Assembly: GCA_039621445.1 (NCBI GenBank)
Contig: CP154955.1
Coordinates: 21,131,823-21,195,822, forward strand
Length of the DNA: 64,000 nt
Direction of reading: 5' to 3'
Origin: Euglena gracilis
Taxonomy: Eukaryota > Euglenida > Euglenophyceae > Euglenales
The notes under the pieces were generated by a model. That model was given only the letters and a program-made list of their open reading frames with translations, had not been told where the DNA came from and made no database searches. Below, piece after piece: positions 50,736 through 62,857 of the stretch. The translations under genes were made by a program, and so were the position numbers. The first letter of the stretch is position 1. Every line of letters begins with the position of its first letter.

Positions 50736-52173
50736 CATACTGGTGGTTCGTTTGACTTGTGCCAGGTCTGAAGATCTGTATAAACAGAGGATGTGTGAAC
50801 AGAAAATCAGTTGTGTATGCAATGTACAAATATCAGTGGGCATTGGGGCCTTGGCCAGCCCCAGGAGGATTGGGAGGGGATCCTAAAATACCCCAGTAAT
50901 TCTCCAGATTTTGGTTCCAGAGCCTCTTGTAAGTGGTCAACATGGTGTGGAATCTCAGCCCACCAAACCCAGGAATCAAAAGCATAGCACTGTATGCATT
51001 ACGTGCTTGGGCCTTTGAAAATTGGAATAATTGAATTAAGGCGTCAGCCACTTGGTCTGTGGTGGCTTTAGGGGGGGGGGGCACCCCCATGTGTTCCAAA
51101 ATGACCCACAGAAGTGCAAAGGCACTCTGATAACGTTTTAAACTGGGGTTTCTACCCAGGAAATCGTTAATGGTTTGCACCTGAATTTGTTTCCCCTCCA
51201 AAATTTGCCTGAGCAAATCATGCAAAGGAGGGGCCACCTGGGGGGTGGCATTTGTTCCCCTCTGCAATTGGTGAACATGCCCTTGTAGGGGGTGATTTTC
51301 AGGCAGGGTGTCCCCGGAACTTTCATTTTTATTAATTGGGGCCACCATGTGGCTGAAACCCAGTAGGGGGTTACCATCAAAACTTTGGTCTGGGGAAACA
51401 TTCTCAACCTGGGCAGAAATTTTTGAATTATTGACCAGGGGGGGGTTGCATAAAGATCTCCCATGTTGTCCAGTGGACATTGTAATGCATTTGTTGCTGT
51501 GTCCTCCCAGTGGGGCCACCTGGCCACAAAATTGGGCAGTTTTTTGTTGCCTGGGGAGGCAAATAAATCTGTTTCCCGTTGTATGTAATTTTGGAAATGC
51601 TGTCTTAGCCATTGAAAAAGCTGGGGGCCTAAAGAATAATCCCCCCTGTCCTTTTTCCCATCTGCTGATGGGGTCTTCCAGGCATTCTTTTGAAGGTACC
51701 CAGTTGACTTGGAGGTTCACTAGTTTTCCCATGCACCATTTGAAAAACGGTCTCAGCATTTTGTTGAATGGGTCCTTTCTGCCCCCACCTTTTGTTAAGT
51801 AATAGTAAATTACCTGGTTGTCCACTGACAAAGAAACGGTTTCTCCAGGTTTGCTCAAACTTTTGACAGTGCTTATTGCTGCACTGAGTTCTTTTACATT
51901 GATGTGCAAAATGGAGTCTTTTCTCCAAAATTCCTGCACATTTTCTCCTGTGTGGATGTCCAGCCCCCCCCCCCCAAGGCATGGGTGCTGCTGTCTGAGT
52001 GCAATTCTCTGGTTGCATTTTGGGAGAAGGGTCTTCCCCCCCAGGTGTCCAGCAGAATTTTTTTCCCTTAATTGGGCTTTGATTTCCTGGGAAATGGGGT
52101 GTTTTGAGTCCCAGGGGGCTGTGGACTTTGCCACCAAAATTTTTGTCAGGGTGTCTGTAAAAGCCCTTAAAAA
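50736..52173 (-). repeat. DIRS internal tandem unit 6
   Basis: 1438 bp. Runs: G11, G8, C12. An extra T in CCTTTTTCCCATC (near 51650) shifts the RNase H frame. CCCAGTAATT replaces CCCATAATT near 50892. Confidence 0.95.
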
Positions 52174-53608
52174 CATACTGGTGGTTCGTTTGACTTGTGC
52201 CAGGTCTGAAGATCTGTATAAACAGAGGATGTGTGAACAGAAAATCAGTTGTGTATGCAATGTACAAATATCAGTGGGCATTGGGGCCTTGGCCAGCCCC
52301 AGGAGGATTGGGAGGGGATCCCAAAATACCCCATAATTCTCCAGATTTTGGTTCCAGAGCCTCTTGTAAGTGGTCAACATGGTGTGGAATCTCAGCCCAC
52401 CAAACCCAGGAATCAAAAGCATAGCACTGTATGCATTACGTGCTTGGGCCTTTGAAAATTGGAATAATTGAATTAAGGCGTCAGCCACTTGGTCTGTGGT
52501 GGCTTTAGGGGGGGGGGCACCCCCATGTGTTCCAAAATGACCCACAGAAGTGCAAAGGCACTCTGATAACGTTTTAAACTGGGGTTTCTACCCAGGAAAT
52601 CGTTAATGGTTTGCACCTGAATTTGTTTCCCCTCCAAAATTTGCCTGAGCAAATCATGCAAAGGAGGGGCCACCTGGGGGGTGGCATTTGTTCCCCTGTG
52701 CAATTGGTGAACATGCCCTTGTAGGGGGTGATTTTCAGGCAGGGGGTCCCGGGAACTTTCATTTTTATTAATTGGGGCCACCATGTGGCTGAAACCCAGT
52801 AGGGGGTTACCATCAAAACTTTGGTCTGGGGAAACATTCTCAACCTGGGCAGAAATTTTTGAATTATTGACCAGGGGGGGGTTGCATAAAGATCTCCCAT
52901 GTTGTCCAGTGGACATTGTAATGCATTTGTTGCTGTGTCCTCCCAGTGGGGCCACCTGGCCACAAAATTGGGCAGTTTTTTGTTGCCTGGGGAGGCAAAT
53001 AAATCTGTTTCCCGTTGTATGTAATTTTGGAAATGCTGTCTTAGCCATTGAAAAAGCTGGGGGCCTAAAGAATAATCCCCCCTGTCCTTTTCCCATCTGC
53101 TGATGGGGTCTTCCAGGCATTCTTTTGAAGGTACCCAGTTGACTTGGAGGTTCACTAGTTTTCCCATGCACCATTTGAAAAACGGTCTCAGCATTTTGTT
53201 GAATGGGTCCTTTCTGCCCCCACCTTTTGTTAAGTAATAGTAAATTACCTGGTTGTCCACTGACAAAGAAACGGTTTCTCCAGGTTTGCTCAAACTTTTG
53301 ACAGTGCTTATTGCTGCACTGAGTTCTTTTACATTGATGTGCAAAATGGAGTCTTTTCTCCAAAATTCCTGCACATTTTCTCCTGTGTGGATGTCCAGCC
53401 CCCCCCCCCCAAGGCATGGGTGCTGCTGTCTGAGTGCAATTCTCTGGTTGCATTTTGGGAGAAGGGTCTTCCCCCCCAGGTGTCCAGCAGAATTTTTTTC
53501 CCTTAATTGGGCTTTGATTTCCTGGGAAATGGGGTGTTTTGAGTCCCAGGGGGCTGTGGACTTTGCCACCAAAATTTTTGTCAGGGTGTCTGTAAAAGCC
53601 CTTAAAAA
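52174..53608 (-). repeat. DIRS internal tandem unit 7
   Basis: 1435 bp. Runs: G10, G8, C12. It shares CCCCTGTGCAATTGG and GGTCCCGGGAAC with unit 9. The open frame 52574-53995 runs from recombinase through the junction into RNase H and the methyltransferase-like part, showing that the fusion at unit borders is in frame here. Confidence 0.95.
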
Positions 53609-55045
53609 CATACTGGTGGTTCGTTTGACTTGTGCCAGGTCTGAAGATCTGTATAAACAGAGGATGTGTGAACAGAAAATCAGTTGTGTATGCAATGTAC
53701 AAATATCAGTGGGCATTGGGGCCTTGGCCAGCCCCAGGAGGATTTGGAGGGGATCCCAAAATACCCCATAATTCTCCAGATTTTGGTTCCAGAGCCTCTT
53801 GTAAGTGGTCAACATGGTGTGGAATCTCAGCCCACCAAACCCAGGAATCAAAAGCATAGCACTGTATGCATTACGTGCTTGGGCCTTTGAAAATTGGAAT
53901 AATTGAATTAAGGCGTCAGCCACTTGGTCTGTGGTGGCTTTAGGGGGGGGGCACCCCCATGTGTTCCAAAATGACCCACAGAAGTGCAAAGGCACTCTGA
54001 TAACGTTTTAAACTGGGGTTTCTACCCAGGAAATCGTTAATGGTTTGCACCTGAATTTGTTTCCCCTCCAAAATTTGCCTGAGCAAATCATGCAAAGGAG
54101 GGGCCACCTGGGGGGTGGCATTTGTTCCCCTCTGCAATTGGTGAACATGCCCTTGTAGGGGGTGATTTTCAGGCAGGGGGTCCCCGGAACTTTCATTTTT
54201 ATTAATTGGGGCCACCATGTGGCTGAAACCCAGTAGGGGGTTACCATCAAAACTTTGGTCTGGGGAAACATTCTCAACCTGGGCATAAATTTTTGAATTA
54301 TTGACCAGGGGGGGGGGTTGCATAAATATCTCCCATGTTGTCCAGTGGACATTGTAATGCATTTGTTGCTGTGGCCTCCCAGTGGGGCCACCTGGCCACA
54401 AAATTGGGCAGTTTTTTGTTGCCTGGGGAGGCAAATAAATCTGTTTCCCGTTGTATGTAATTTTGGAAATGCTGTCTTAGCCATTGAAAAAGCTGGGGGC
54501 CTAAAGAATAATCCCCCCTGTCCTTTTCCCATCTGCTGATGGGGTCTTCCAGGCATTCTTTTGAAGGTACCCAGTTGACTTGGAGGTTCACTAGTTTTCC
54601 CATGCACCATTTGAAAAACGGTCTCAGCATTTTGTTGAATGGGTCCTTTCTGCACCCACCTTTTGTTAAGTAATAGTAAATTACCTGGTTGTCCACTGAC
54701 AAAGAAACGGTTTCTCCAGGTTTGCTCAAACTTTTGACAGTGCTTATTGCTGCACTGAGTTCTTTTACATTGATGTGCAAAATGGAGTCTTTTCTCCAAA
54801 ATTCCTGCACATTTTCTCCTGTGTGGATGTCCAGCCCCCCCCCCCCCAAGGCATGGGTGCTGCTGTCTGAGTGCAATTCTCTGGTTGCATTTTGGGAGAA
54901 GGGTCTTCCCCCCCAGGTGTCCAGCAGAATTTTTTTCCCTTAATTGGGCTTTGATTTCCTGGGAAATGGGGTGTTTTGAGTCCCAGGGGGCTGTGGACGT
55001 TGCCACCAAAATTTTTGTCAGGGTGTCTGTAAAAGCCCTTAAAAA
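53609..55045 (-). repeat. DIRS internal tandem unit 8
   Basis: 1437 bp. Runs: G9, G10, C13. Private change CTGCACCCACC (Gly to Cys near the RNase H KGGG motif). It shares the AAATATCTCC variant with units 10-12. Confidence 0.95.
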
Positions 55046-56484
55046 CATACTGGTGGTTCGTTTGACTTGTGCCAGGTCTGAAGATCTGTATAAACAGAGG
55101 ATGTGTGAACAGAAAATCAGTTGTGTATGCAATGTACAAATATCAGTGGGCATTGGGGCCTTGGCCAGCCCCAGGAGGATTGGGAGGGGATCCCAAAATA
55201 CCCCATAATTCTCCAGATTTTGGTTCCAGAGCCTCTTGTAAGTGGTCAACATGGTGTGGAATCTCAGCCCACCAAACCCAGGAATCAAAAGCATAGCACT
55301 GTATGCATTACGTGCTTGGGCCTTTGAAAATTGGAATAATTGAATTAAGGCGTCAGCCACTTGGTCTGTGGTGGCTTTAGGGGGGGGGGGGGGCACCCCC
55401 ATGTGTTCCAAAATGACCCACAGAAGTGCAAAGGCACTCTGATAACGTTTTAAACTGGGGTTTCTACCCAGGAAATCGTTAATGGTTTGCACCTGAATTT
55501 GTTTCCCCTCCAAAATTTGCCTGAGCAAATCATGCAAAGGAGGGGCCACCTGGGGGGTGGCATTTGTTCCCCTGTGCAATTGGTGAACATGCCCTTGTAG
55601 GGGGTGATTTTCAGGCAGGGGGTCCCGGGAACTTTCATTTTTATTAATTGGGGCCACCATGTGGCTGAAACCCAGTAGGGGGTTACCATCAAAACTTTGG
55701 TCTGGGGAAACATTCTCAACCTGGGCAGAAAATTTTGAATTATTGACCAGGGGGGGGTTGCATAAAGATCTCCCATGTTGTCCAGTGGACATTGTAATGC
55801 ATTTGTTGCTGTGTCCTCCCAGTGGGGCCACCTGGCCACAAAATTGGGCAGTTTTTTGTTGCCTGGGGAGGCAAATAAATCTGTTTCCCGTTGTATGTAA
55901 TTTTGGAAATGCTGTCTTAGCCATTGAAAAAGCTGGGGGCCTAAAGAATAATCCCCCCTGTCCTTTTACCATCTGCTGATGGGGTCTTCCAGGCATTCTT
56001 TTGAAGGTACCCAGTTGACTTGGAGGTTCACTAGTTTTCCCATGCACCATTTGAAAAACGGTCTCAGCATTTTGTTGAATGGGTCCTTTCTGCCCCCACC
56101 TTTTGTTAAGTAATAGTAAATTACCTGGTTGTCCACTGACAAAGAAACGGTTTCTCCAGGTTTGCTCAAACTTTTGACAGTGCTTACTGCTGCACTGAGT
56201 TCTTTTACATTGATGTGCAAAATGGAGTCTTTTCTCCAAAATTCCTGCACATTTTCTCCTGTGTGGATGTCCAGCCCCCCCCCCCCAAGGCATGGGTGCT
56301 GCTGTCTGAGTGCAATTCTCTGGTTGCATTTTGGGAGAAGGGTCTTCCCCCCCAGGTGTCCAGCAGAATTTTTTTCCCTTAATTGGGCTTTGATTTCCTG
56401 GGAAATGGGGTGTTTTGAGTCCCAGGGGGCTGTGGACTTTGCCACCAAAATTTTTGTCAGGGTGTCTGTAAAAGCCCTTAAAAA
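55046..56484 (-). repeat. DIRS internal tandem unit 9
   Basis: 1439 bp. Runs: G14 (longest), G8, C12. It shares the RNase H nonsense change with unit 1 and two variants with unit 7. Confidence 0.95.
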
Positions 56485-57921
56485 CATACTGGTGGTTCGT
56501 TTGACTTGTGCCAGGTCTGAAGATCTGTATAAACAGAGGATGTGTGAACAGAAAATCAGTTGTGTATGCAATGTACAAATATCAGTGGGCATTGGGGCCT
56601 TGGCCAGCCCCAGGAGGATTTGGAGGGGATCCCAAAATACCCCATAATTCTCCAGATTTTGGTTCCAGAGCCTCTTGTAAGTGGTCAACATGGTGTGGAA
56701 TCTCAGCCCACCAAACCCAGGAATCAAAAGCATAGCACTGTATGCATTACGTGCTTGGGCCTTTGAAAATTGGAATAATTGAATTAAGGCGTCAGCCACT
56801 TGGTCTGTGGTGGCTTTAGGGGGGGGGGCACCCCCATGTGTTCCAAAATGACCCACAGAAGTGCAAAGGCACTCTGATAACGTTTTAAACTGGGGTTTCT
56901 ACCCAGGAAATCGTTAATGGTTTGCACCTGAATTTGTTTCCCCTCCAAAATTTGCCTGAGCAAATCATGCAAAGGAGGGGCCACCTGGGGGGTGGCATTT
57001 GTTCCCCTCTGCAATTGGTGAACATGCCCTTGTAGGGGGTGATTTTCAGGCAGGGGGTCCCCGGAACTTTCATTTTTATTAATTGGGGCCACCATGTGGC
57101 TGAAACCCAGTAGGGGGTTACCATCAAAACTTTGGTCTGGGGAAACATTCTCAACCTGGGCATAAATTTTTGAATTATTGACCAGGGGGGGGGGTTGCAT
57201 AAATATCTCCCATGTTGTCCAGTGGACATTGTAATGCATTTGTTGCTGTGGCCTCCCAGTGGGGCCACCTGGCCACAAAATTGGGCAGTTTTTTGTTGCC
57301 TGGGGAGGCAAATAAATCTGTTTCCCGTTGTATGTAATTTTGGAAATGCTGTCTTAGCCATTGAAAAAGCTGGGGGCCTAAAGAATAACCCCCCCTGTCC
57401 TTTTCCCATCTGCTGATGGGGTCTTCCAGGCATTCTTTTGAAGGTACCCAGTTGACTTGGAGGTTCACTAGTTTTCCCATGCACCATTTGAAAAACGGTC
57501 TCAGCATTTTGTTGAATGGGTCCTTTCTGCCCCCACCTTTTGTTAAGTAATAGTAAATTACCTGGTTGTCCACTGACAAAGAAACGGTTTCTCCAGGTTT
57601 GCTCAAACTTTTGACAGTGCTTATTGCTGCACTGAGTTCTTTTACATTGATGTGCAAAATGGAGTCTTTTCTCCAAAATTCCTGCACATTTTTTCCTGTG
57701 TGGATGTCCAGCCCCCCCCCCCCAAGGCATGGGTGCTGCTGTCTGAGTGCAATTCTCTGGTTGCATTTTGGGAGAAGGGTCTTCCCCCCCAGGTGTCCAG
57801 CAGAATTTTTTTCCCTTAATTGGGCTTTGATTTCCTGGGAAATGGGGTGTTTTGAGTCCCAGGGGGCTGTGGACTTTGCCACCAAAATTTTTGTCAGGGT
57901 GTCTGTAAAAGCCCTTAAAAA
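56485..57921 (-). repeat. DIRS internal tandem unit 10
   Basis: 1437 bp. Runs: G10, G10, C12. It shares the AATAACCCCCC variant with units 11 and 12. Private TTTTTTCCTGTG near 57691. Confidence 0.95.
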
Positions 57922-59360
57922 CATACTGGTGGTTCGTTTGACTTGTGCCAGGTCTGAAGATCTGTATAAACAGAGGATGTGTGAACAGAAAATCAGTTGT
58001 GTATGCAATGTACAAATATCAGTGGGCATTGGGGCCTTGGCCAGCCCCAGGAGGATTTGGAGGGGATCCCAAAATACCCCATAATTCTCCAGATTTTGGT
58101 TCCAGAGCCTCTTGTAAGTGGTCAACATGGTGTGGAATCTCAGCCCACCAAACCCAGGAATCAAAAGCATAGCACTGTATGCATTACGTGCTTGGGCCTT
58201 TGAAAATTGGAATAATTGAATTAAGGCGTCAGCCACTTGGTCTGTGGTGGCTTTAGGGGGGGGGCACCCCCACGTGTTCCAAAATGACCCACAGAAGTGC
58301 AAAGGCACTCTGATAACGTTTTAAACTGGGGTTTCTACCCAGGAAATCGTTAATGGTTTGCACCTGAATTTGTTTCCCCTCCAAAATTTGCCTGAGCAAA
58401 TCATGCAAAGGAGGGGCCACCTGGGGGGTGGCATTTGTTCCCCTCTGCAATTGGTGAACATGCCCTTGTAGGGGGTGATTTTCAGGCAGGGGGTCCCCGG
58501 AACTTTCATTTTTATTAATTGGGGCCACCATGTGGCTGAAACCCAGTAGGGGGTTACCATCAAAACTTTGGTCTGGGGAAACATTCTCAACCTGGGCATA
58601 AATTTTTGAATTATTGACCAGGGGGGGGGGGTTGCATAAATATCTCCCATGTTGTCCAGTGGACATTGTAATGCATTTGTTGCTGTGGCCTCCCAGTGGG
58701 GCCACCTGGCCACAAAATTGGGCAGTTTTTTGTTGCCTGGGGAGGCAAATAAATCTGTTTCCCGTTGTATGTAATTTTGGAAATGCTGTCTTAGCCATTG
58801 AAAAAGCTGGGGGCCTAAAGAATAACCCCCCCTGTCCTTTTCCCATCTGCTGATGGGGTCTTCCAGGCATTCTTTTGAAGGTACCCAGTTGACTTGGAGG
58901 TTCACTAGTTTTCCCATGCACCATTTGAAAAACGGTCTCAGCATTTTGTTGAATGGGTCCTTTCTGCCCCCACCTTTTGTTAAGTAATAGTAAATTACCT
59001 GGTTGTCCACTGACAAAGAAACGGTTTCTCCAGGTTTGCTCAAACTTTTGACAGTGCTTATTGCTGCACTGAGTTCTTTTACATTGATGTGCAAAATGGA
59101 GTCTTTTCTCCAAAATTCCTGCACATTTTCTCCTGTGTGGATGTCCAGCCCCCCCCCCCCCCAAGGCATGGGTGCTGCTGTCTGAGTGCAATTCTCTGGT
59201 TGCATTTTGGGAGAAGGGTCTTCCCCCCCAGGTGTCCAGCAGAATTTTTTTCCCTTAATTGGGCTTTGATTTCCTGGGAAATGGGGTGTTTTGAGTCCCA
59301 GGGGGCTGTGGACTTTGCCACCAAAATTTTTGTCAGGGTGTCTGTAAAAGCCCTTAAAAA
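57922..59360 (-). repeat. DIRS internal tandem unit 11
   Basis: 1439 bp. Runs: G9, G11, C14. Private CCCACGTGTTCC near 58270. Confidence 0.95.
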
Positions 59361-60799
59361 CATACTGGTGGTTCGTTTGACTTGTGCCAGGTCTGAAGAT
59401 CTGTATAAACAGAGGATGTGTGAACAGAAAATCAGTTGTGTATGCAATGTACAAATATCAGTGGGCATTGGGGCCTTGGCCAGCCCCAGGAGGATTTGGA
59501 GGGGATCCCAAAATACCCCATAATTCTCCAGATTTTGGTTCCAGAGCCTCTTGTAAGTGGTCAACATGGTGTGGAATCTCAGCCCACCAAACCCAGGAAT
59601 CAAAAGCATAGCACTGTATGCATTACGTGCTTGGGCCTTTGAAAATTGGAATAATTGAATTAAGGCGTCAGCCACTTGGTCTGTGGTGGCTTTAGGGGGG
59701 GGGCACCCCCATGTGTTCCAAAATGACCCACAGAAGTGCAAAGGCACTCTGATAACGTTTTAAACTGGGGTTTCTACCCAGGAAATCGTTAATGGTTTGC
59801 ACCTGAATTTGTTTCCCCTCCAAAATTTGCCTGAGCAAATCATGCAAAGGAGGGGCCACCTGGGGGGTGGCATTTGTTCCCCTCTGCAATTGGTGAACAT
59901 GCCCTTGTAGGGGGTGATTTTCAGGCAGGGGGTCCCCGGAACTTTCATTTTTATTAATTGGGGCCACCATGTGGCTGAAACCCAGTAGGGGGTTACCATC
60001 AAAACTTTGGTCTGGGGATACATTCTCAACCTGGGCATAAATTTTTGAATTATTGACCAGGGGGGGGGGTTGCATAAATATCTCCCATGTTGTCCAGTGG
60101 ACATTGTAATGCATTTGTTGCTGTGGCCTCCCAGTGGGGCCACCTGGCCACAAAATTGGGCAGTTTTTTGTTGCCTGGGGAGGCAAATAAATCTGTTTCC
60201 CGTTGTATGTAATTGTGGAAATGCTGTCTTAGCCATTGAGAAAGCTGGGGGCCTAAAGAATAACCCCCCCTGTCCTTTTCCCATCTGCTGATGGGGTCTT
60301 CCAGGCATTCTTTTGAAGGTACCCAGTTGACTTGGAGGTTCACTAGTTTTCCCATGCACCATTTGAAAAACGGTCTCAGCATTTTGTTGAATGGGTCCTT
60401 TCTGCCCCCACCTTTTGTTAAGTAATAGTAAATTACCTGGTTGTCCACTGACAAAGAAACGGTTTCTCCAGGTTTGCTCAAACTTTTGACAGTTCTTATT
60501 GCTGCACTGAGTTCTTTTACATTGATGTGCAAAATGGAGTCTTTTCTCCAAAATTCCTGCACATTTTCTCCTGTGTGGATGTCCAGCCCCCCCCCCCCCC
60601 CAAGGCATGGGTGCTGCTGTCCGAGTGCAATTCTCTGGTTGCATTTTGGGAGAAGGGTCTTCCCCCCCAGGTGTCCAGCATAATTTTTTTCCCTTAATTG
60701 GGCTTTGATTTCCTGGGAAATGGGGTGTTTTGAGTCCCAGGGGGCTGTGGACTTTGCCACCAAAATTTTTGTCAGGGTGTCTGTAAAAGCCCTTAAAAA
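59361..60799 (-). repeat. DIRS internal tandem unit 12 (joined to RT)
   Basis: 1439 bp. Its right edge continues into unique reverse transcriptase sequence at CTTAAAAA/GGGCAGG, so it marks the 5' end of the amplification. Runs: G9, G10, C15. The RNase H motifs HINVKELSAA, DNQVIYYYLTKGGG and WVPSKE are readable at 60540-60300, and DLFASPGN and ATPP at 60200-60070. Confidence 0.95.
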
Positions 60800-61087
60800 G
60801 GGCAGGGCCATTATGTTGCATCTTATTTGGCCCAAAATGGCAGCCAATTGCCTTTTTGACATGTAATCTTTTTTCACAATTTTTCCCAGCTCCTTTTTTA
60901 AGGTTTTGACTTTCTGGGGGGGCACCTGTAGCTTTCCTTCCTGGAAGTTCAGTTGAAAACCCAGTTGGGTCACAACTTGCGTGGGCTGCAGGGTGGACTT
61001 TTTCACATTGATTTTGAACCCAGAATCCAGCAAATCTTTGACAACTGTGTTCAGGTGATTTTGTAAAGTTTTTTGAGTGGGGGCCAC
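60050..61087 (-). pseudogene. DIRS RT thumb, RNase H and methyltransferase-like segment
   Basis: Minus-strand frame from just after the broken RT active site through the connection region (QKVKTLKKELGKIVKK, RQLAAILGQI), RNase H (HINVKELSAA, DNQVIYYYLTKGGG, NWVPSKECLEDPISRW) and the DIRS-specific DLFASPGN motif, ending in a G-run-induced stop at 60050. The homologous frame continues (PPWSIIQKF, TKVLMVTPYW) in another phase to 59760. RNase H removes template RNA. The PPW segment resembles the dam-type methyltransferase domain known in DIRS polyproteins. Confidence 0.85.
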
Positions 61088-61102
61088 CAGTAAAATGTCG
61101 TT

Positions 61103-61792
61103 TCAGGTATATAAACACCTGGATGCCCCTTTTCTCCACAGCTTTTTGAATGTCTTCATGACTGACATGAAAATTTGGGGCATTACATTTAGCCCAAAGC
61201 AGCCTGTTTGAAATTCCCAGGTCTGCCCCCCCACCTGATGCCTCAAAAATGGCCTTAGGCCTGGACTTACTGGAATATGAAAATAGGCATCCTTCGGGTC
61301 TATTTTTGCTGCCCAGTGGCCTTTTTCCAAAACTGGATAAATGTGCTGGATATGATCCAGCTTGAAAGGTTTCACTTGATATTGCTGATTGATTTCTCTG
61401 CAGTCGCTGATCATTCTCCACTTGGTTGTTTCCCCCTCTGGTTTCGAAATTAAAAACCATGGGATCAAATGTTGGGTTTCTGAATCCCAAACTCGTTTCA
61501 CTGACCCAGATTTTTCGTAATCCAGCATATTTTTTTCTGCTTGGTTCAGGTCCAAGTTGGCTCTGGGTTTTGGGTGGGTGGACAATTTCGGGGGATTCAC
61601 CCAGGGGGGTTGAATTCCATTTTTTATTATTATTAATTGACATGTTGCTGGGGGGGCATTTTTTGTCCACCATTTTAGACTGTTTTGAAGTCTCTGGTAC
61701 AGGGGGGTGTTTCCCCATTTTTCCTCCATGGAATGTATTTTTCCAACCAGATGATTTTCTAGGTGCTTGGTGGGGGGTGTTGGACATTGCAC
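61103..61792 (-). pseudogene. DIRS reverse transcriptase, broken at the active site
   Basis: The minus-strand frame has the DIRS-type RT motifs WRMISDCREINQQ, AKIDPKDAYFHIPV (motif A) and FGLNVMPQIFMSVMK (motif B). It stops at TGA (61103-61105), exactly where the Tyr-x-Asp-Asp box should lie. The continuation (NDILLVAP) is in the same frame just after the stop, so the box has suffered base changes and an extra base. The copy cannot make active RT as assembled. Confidence 0.88.
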
Positions 61793-62037
61793 CCCTGGTG
61801 CCCCTGGGGATTGAGAATTCTCTGAAGGTGGTTGGGTGTGTGTGCAATGCTCTGCTCACAGGCTCTCTGATCCTCCACCTTGTCATCGGTGCTGTCGGTT
61901 GACATACCATAGGGGCCCCATTTTGGGTCTCCCCCTTGTTTTGGTTTGCCCCTGCCATGGTCATTGACAAAGAATGTTGAGGGGGGGGCTGCCCCCTTGT
62001 CCTCCATTGCCCCTGTTGGGGCATCCTCCTGGGGCTG

Positions 62038-62857
62038 CTACAGTACATTGAAATCCCCTGCTGGGGGACAGCCTTTTAGCTTCTGGTGGTTCTCCCCTTT
62101 TGATAGTCGATGGCCCCAGTGGCCTTCAAATTGTTGGTGTTGAACATGGTGATGGCCCCAGTGGTCTTGATAATGATGATGATGGCCACAATGGCCTTGG
62201 TGGTAATTCTGACCCCACTGGCTCTCCTGACTTCTCTTTGATCTTGGGCGCCATGCCCATTGAAAGTCTTGGGGGGCCTCTGGGAGCCAATCCTTTTCCC
62301 CTGATAGGGTTTGTGATGAAGAAATGATTAGGGGGTGTTGTGGACCTGTCCTGCCCCTGCCACTGGGCATCTGTTTGTGGCTTCGGCCACCCTTGCCTTG
62401 GTATTGTTGGCCACAGTGGCCTTGGTATTGTTGGCCACCCTGGCCTTGGTATTGTTGGCCGCCCTGGCCTTTGTTCCATCGGCCACCATGGCCTTTGCTG
62501 TTTTGGCCGCCATGGCCCAGCTTGAACAAGGTATTGGTGTAACTGGGATATGGGCCTCCATGGCCCTTTCCGTTGTGGCATGACAGCTGCCTTGGCTTTG
62601 GTGTCCTTCGGGTTTTTCTGACCACTCTCTGCCAAAGTCTGTGGCTGTCACTGGGTGGGTTTTTAAAAACTTTTTCTGGGGGGGGAAGGGACAGCCACGG
62701 TTCGCCACGGTTGCACTGCGCCGTCAGGTCGTCCAGCTGTGATTGCAGCCAGTTCTTGTTGTTCAGCAACGCTTTTCTTCGTGTTGGCAATTGCATTTCT
62801 CATTGAAGTCTTGAATATGTCAGCAAAGTTTGATTTGATATTCTTCACGAGTGTCAC
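62038..62857 (-). CDS. DIRS ORF1, gag-like, Gly/Gln/His-rich, frameshifted
   Basis: The minus-strand frame 62796-62038 encodes NKNWLQSQLDDLTAQCN, then a tandem Gly/Gln/His array (GGQQYQG, GHGG, GHCGHHHHY-like units of about 7-11 residues) and a Lys-rich end. A second frame (62857-62663: NIKSNFADIFKTSMRNAIAN) probably supplies the true N-terminus, so there is one frame break near 62780. DIRS elements have a gag-like ORF in this place. The Gly/His-rich repeats suggest nucleic-acid binding. Confidence 0.65.

Noticed and set aside
26539-60799. Plus-strand open frames of 60-170 codons recurring in every DIRS unit
   Set aside because: They are opposite-strand shadows of the RNase H and recombinase frames and repeat only because the units repeat.
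26539-60799. CRISPR-like array
   Set aside because: Units are ~1436 bp, contiguous, without spacers, and code for retrotransposon proteins.
59760-62048. A 762-codon minus-strand frame over the RT region
   Set aside because: Its first ~430 codons are out of phase with the recognisable RT motifs. Only its last part carries genuine methyltransferase-like sequence.
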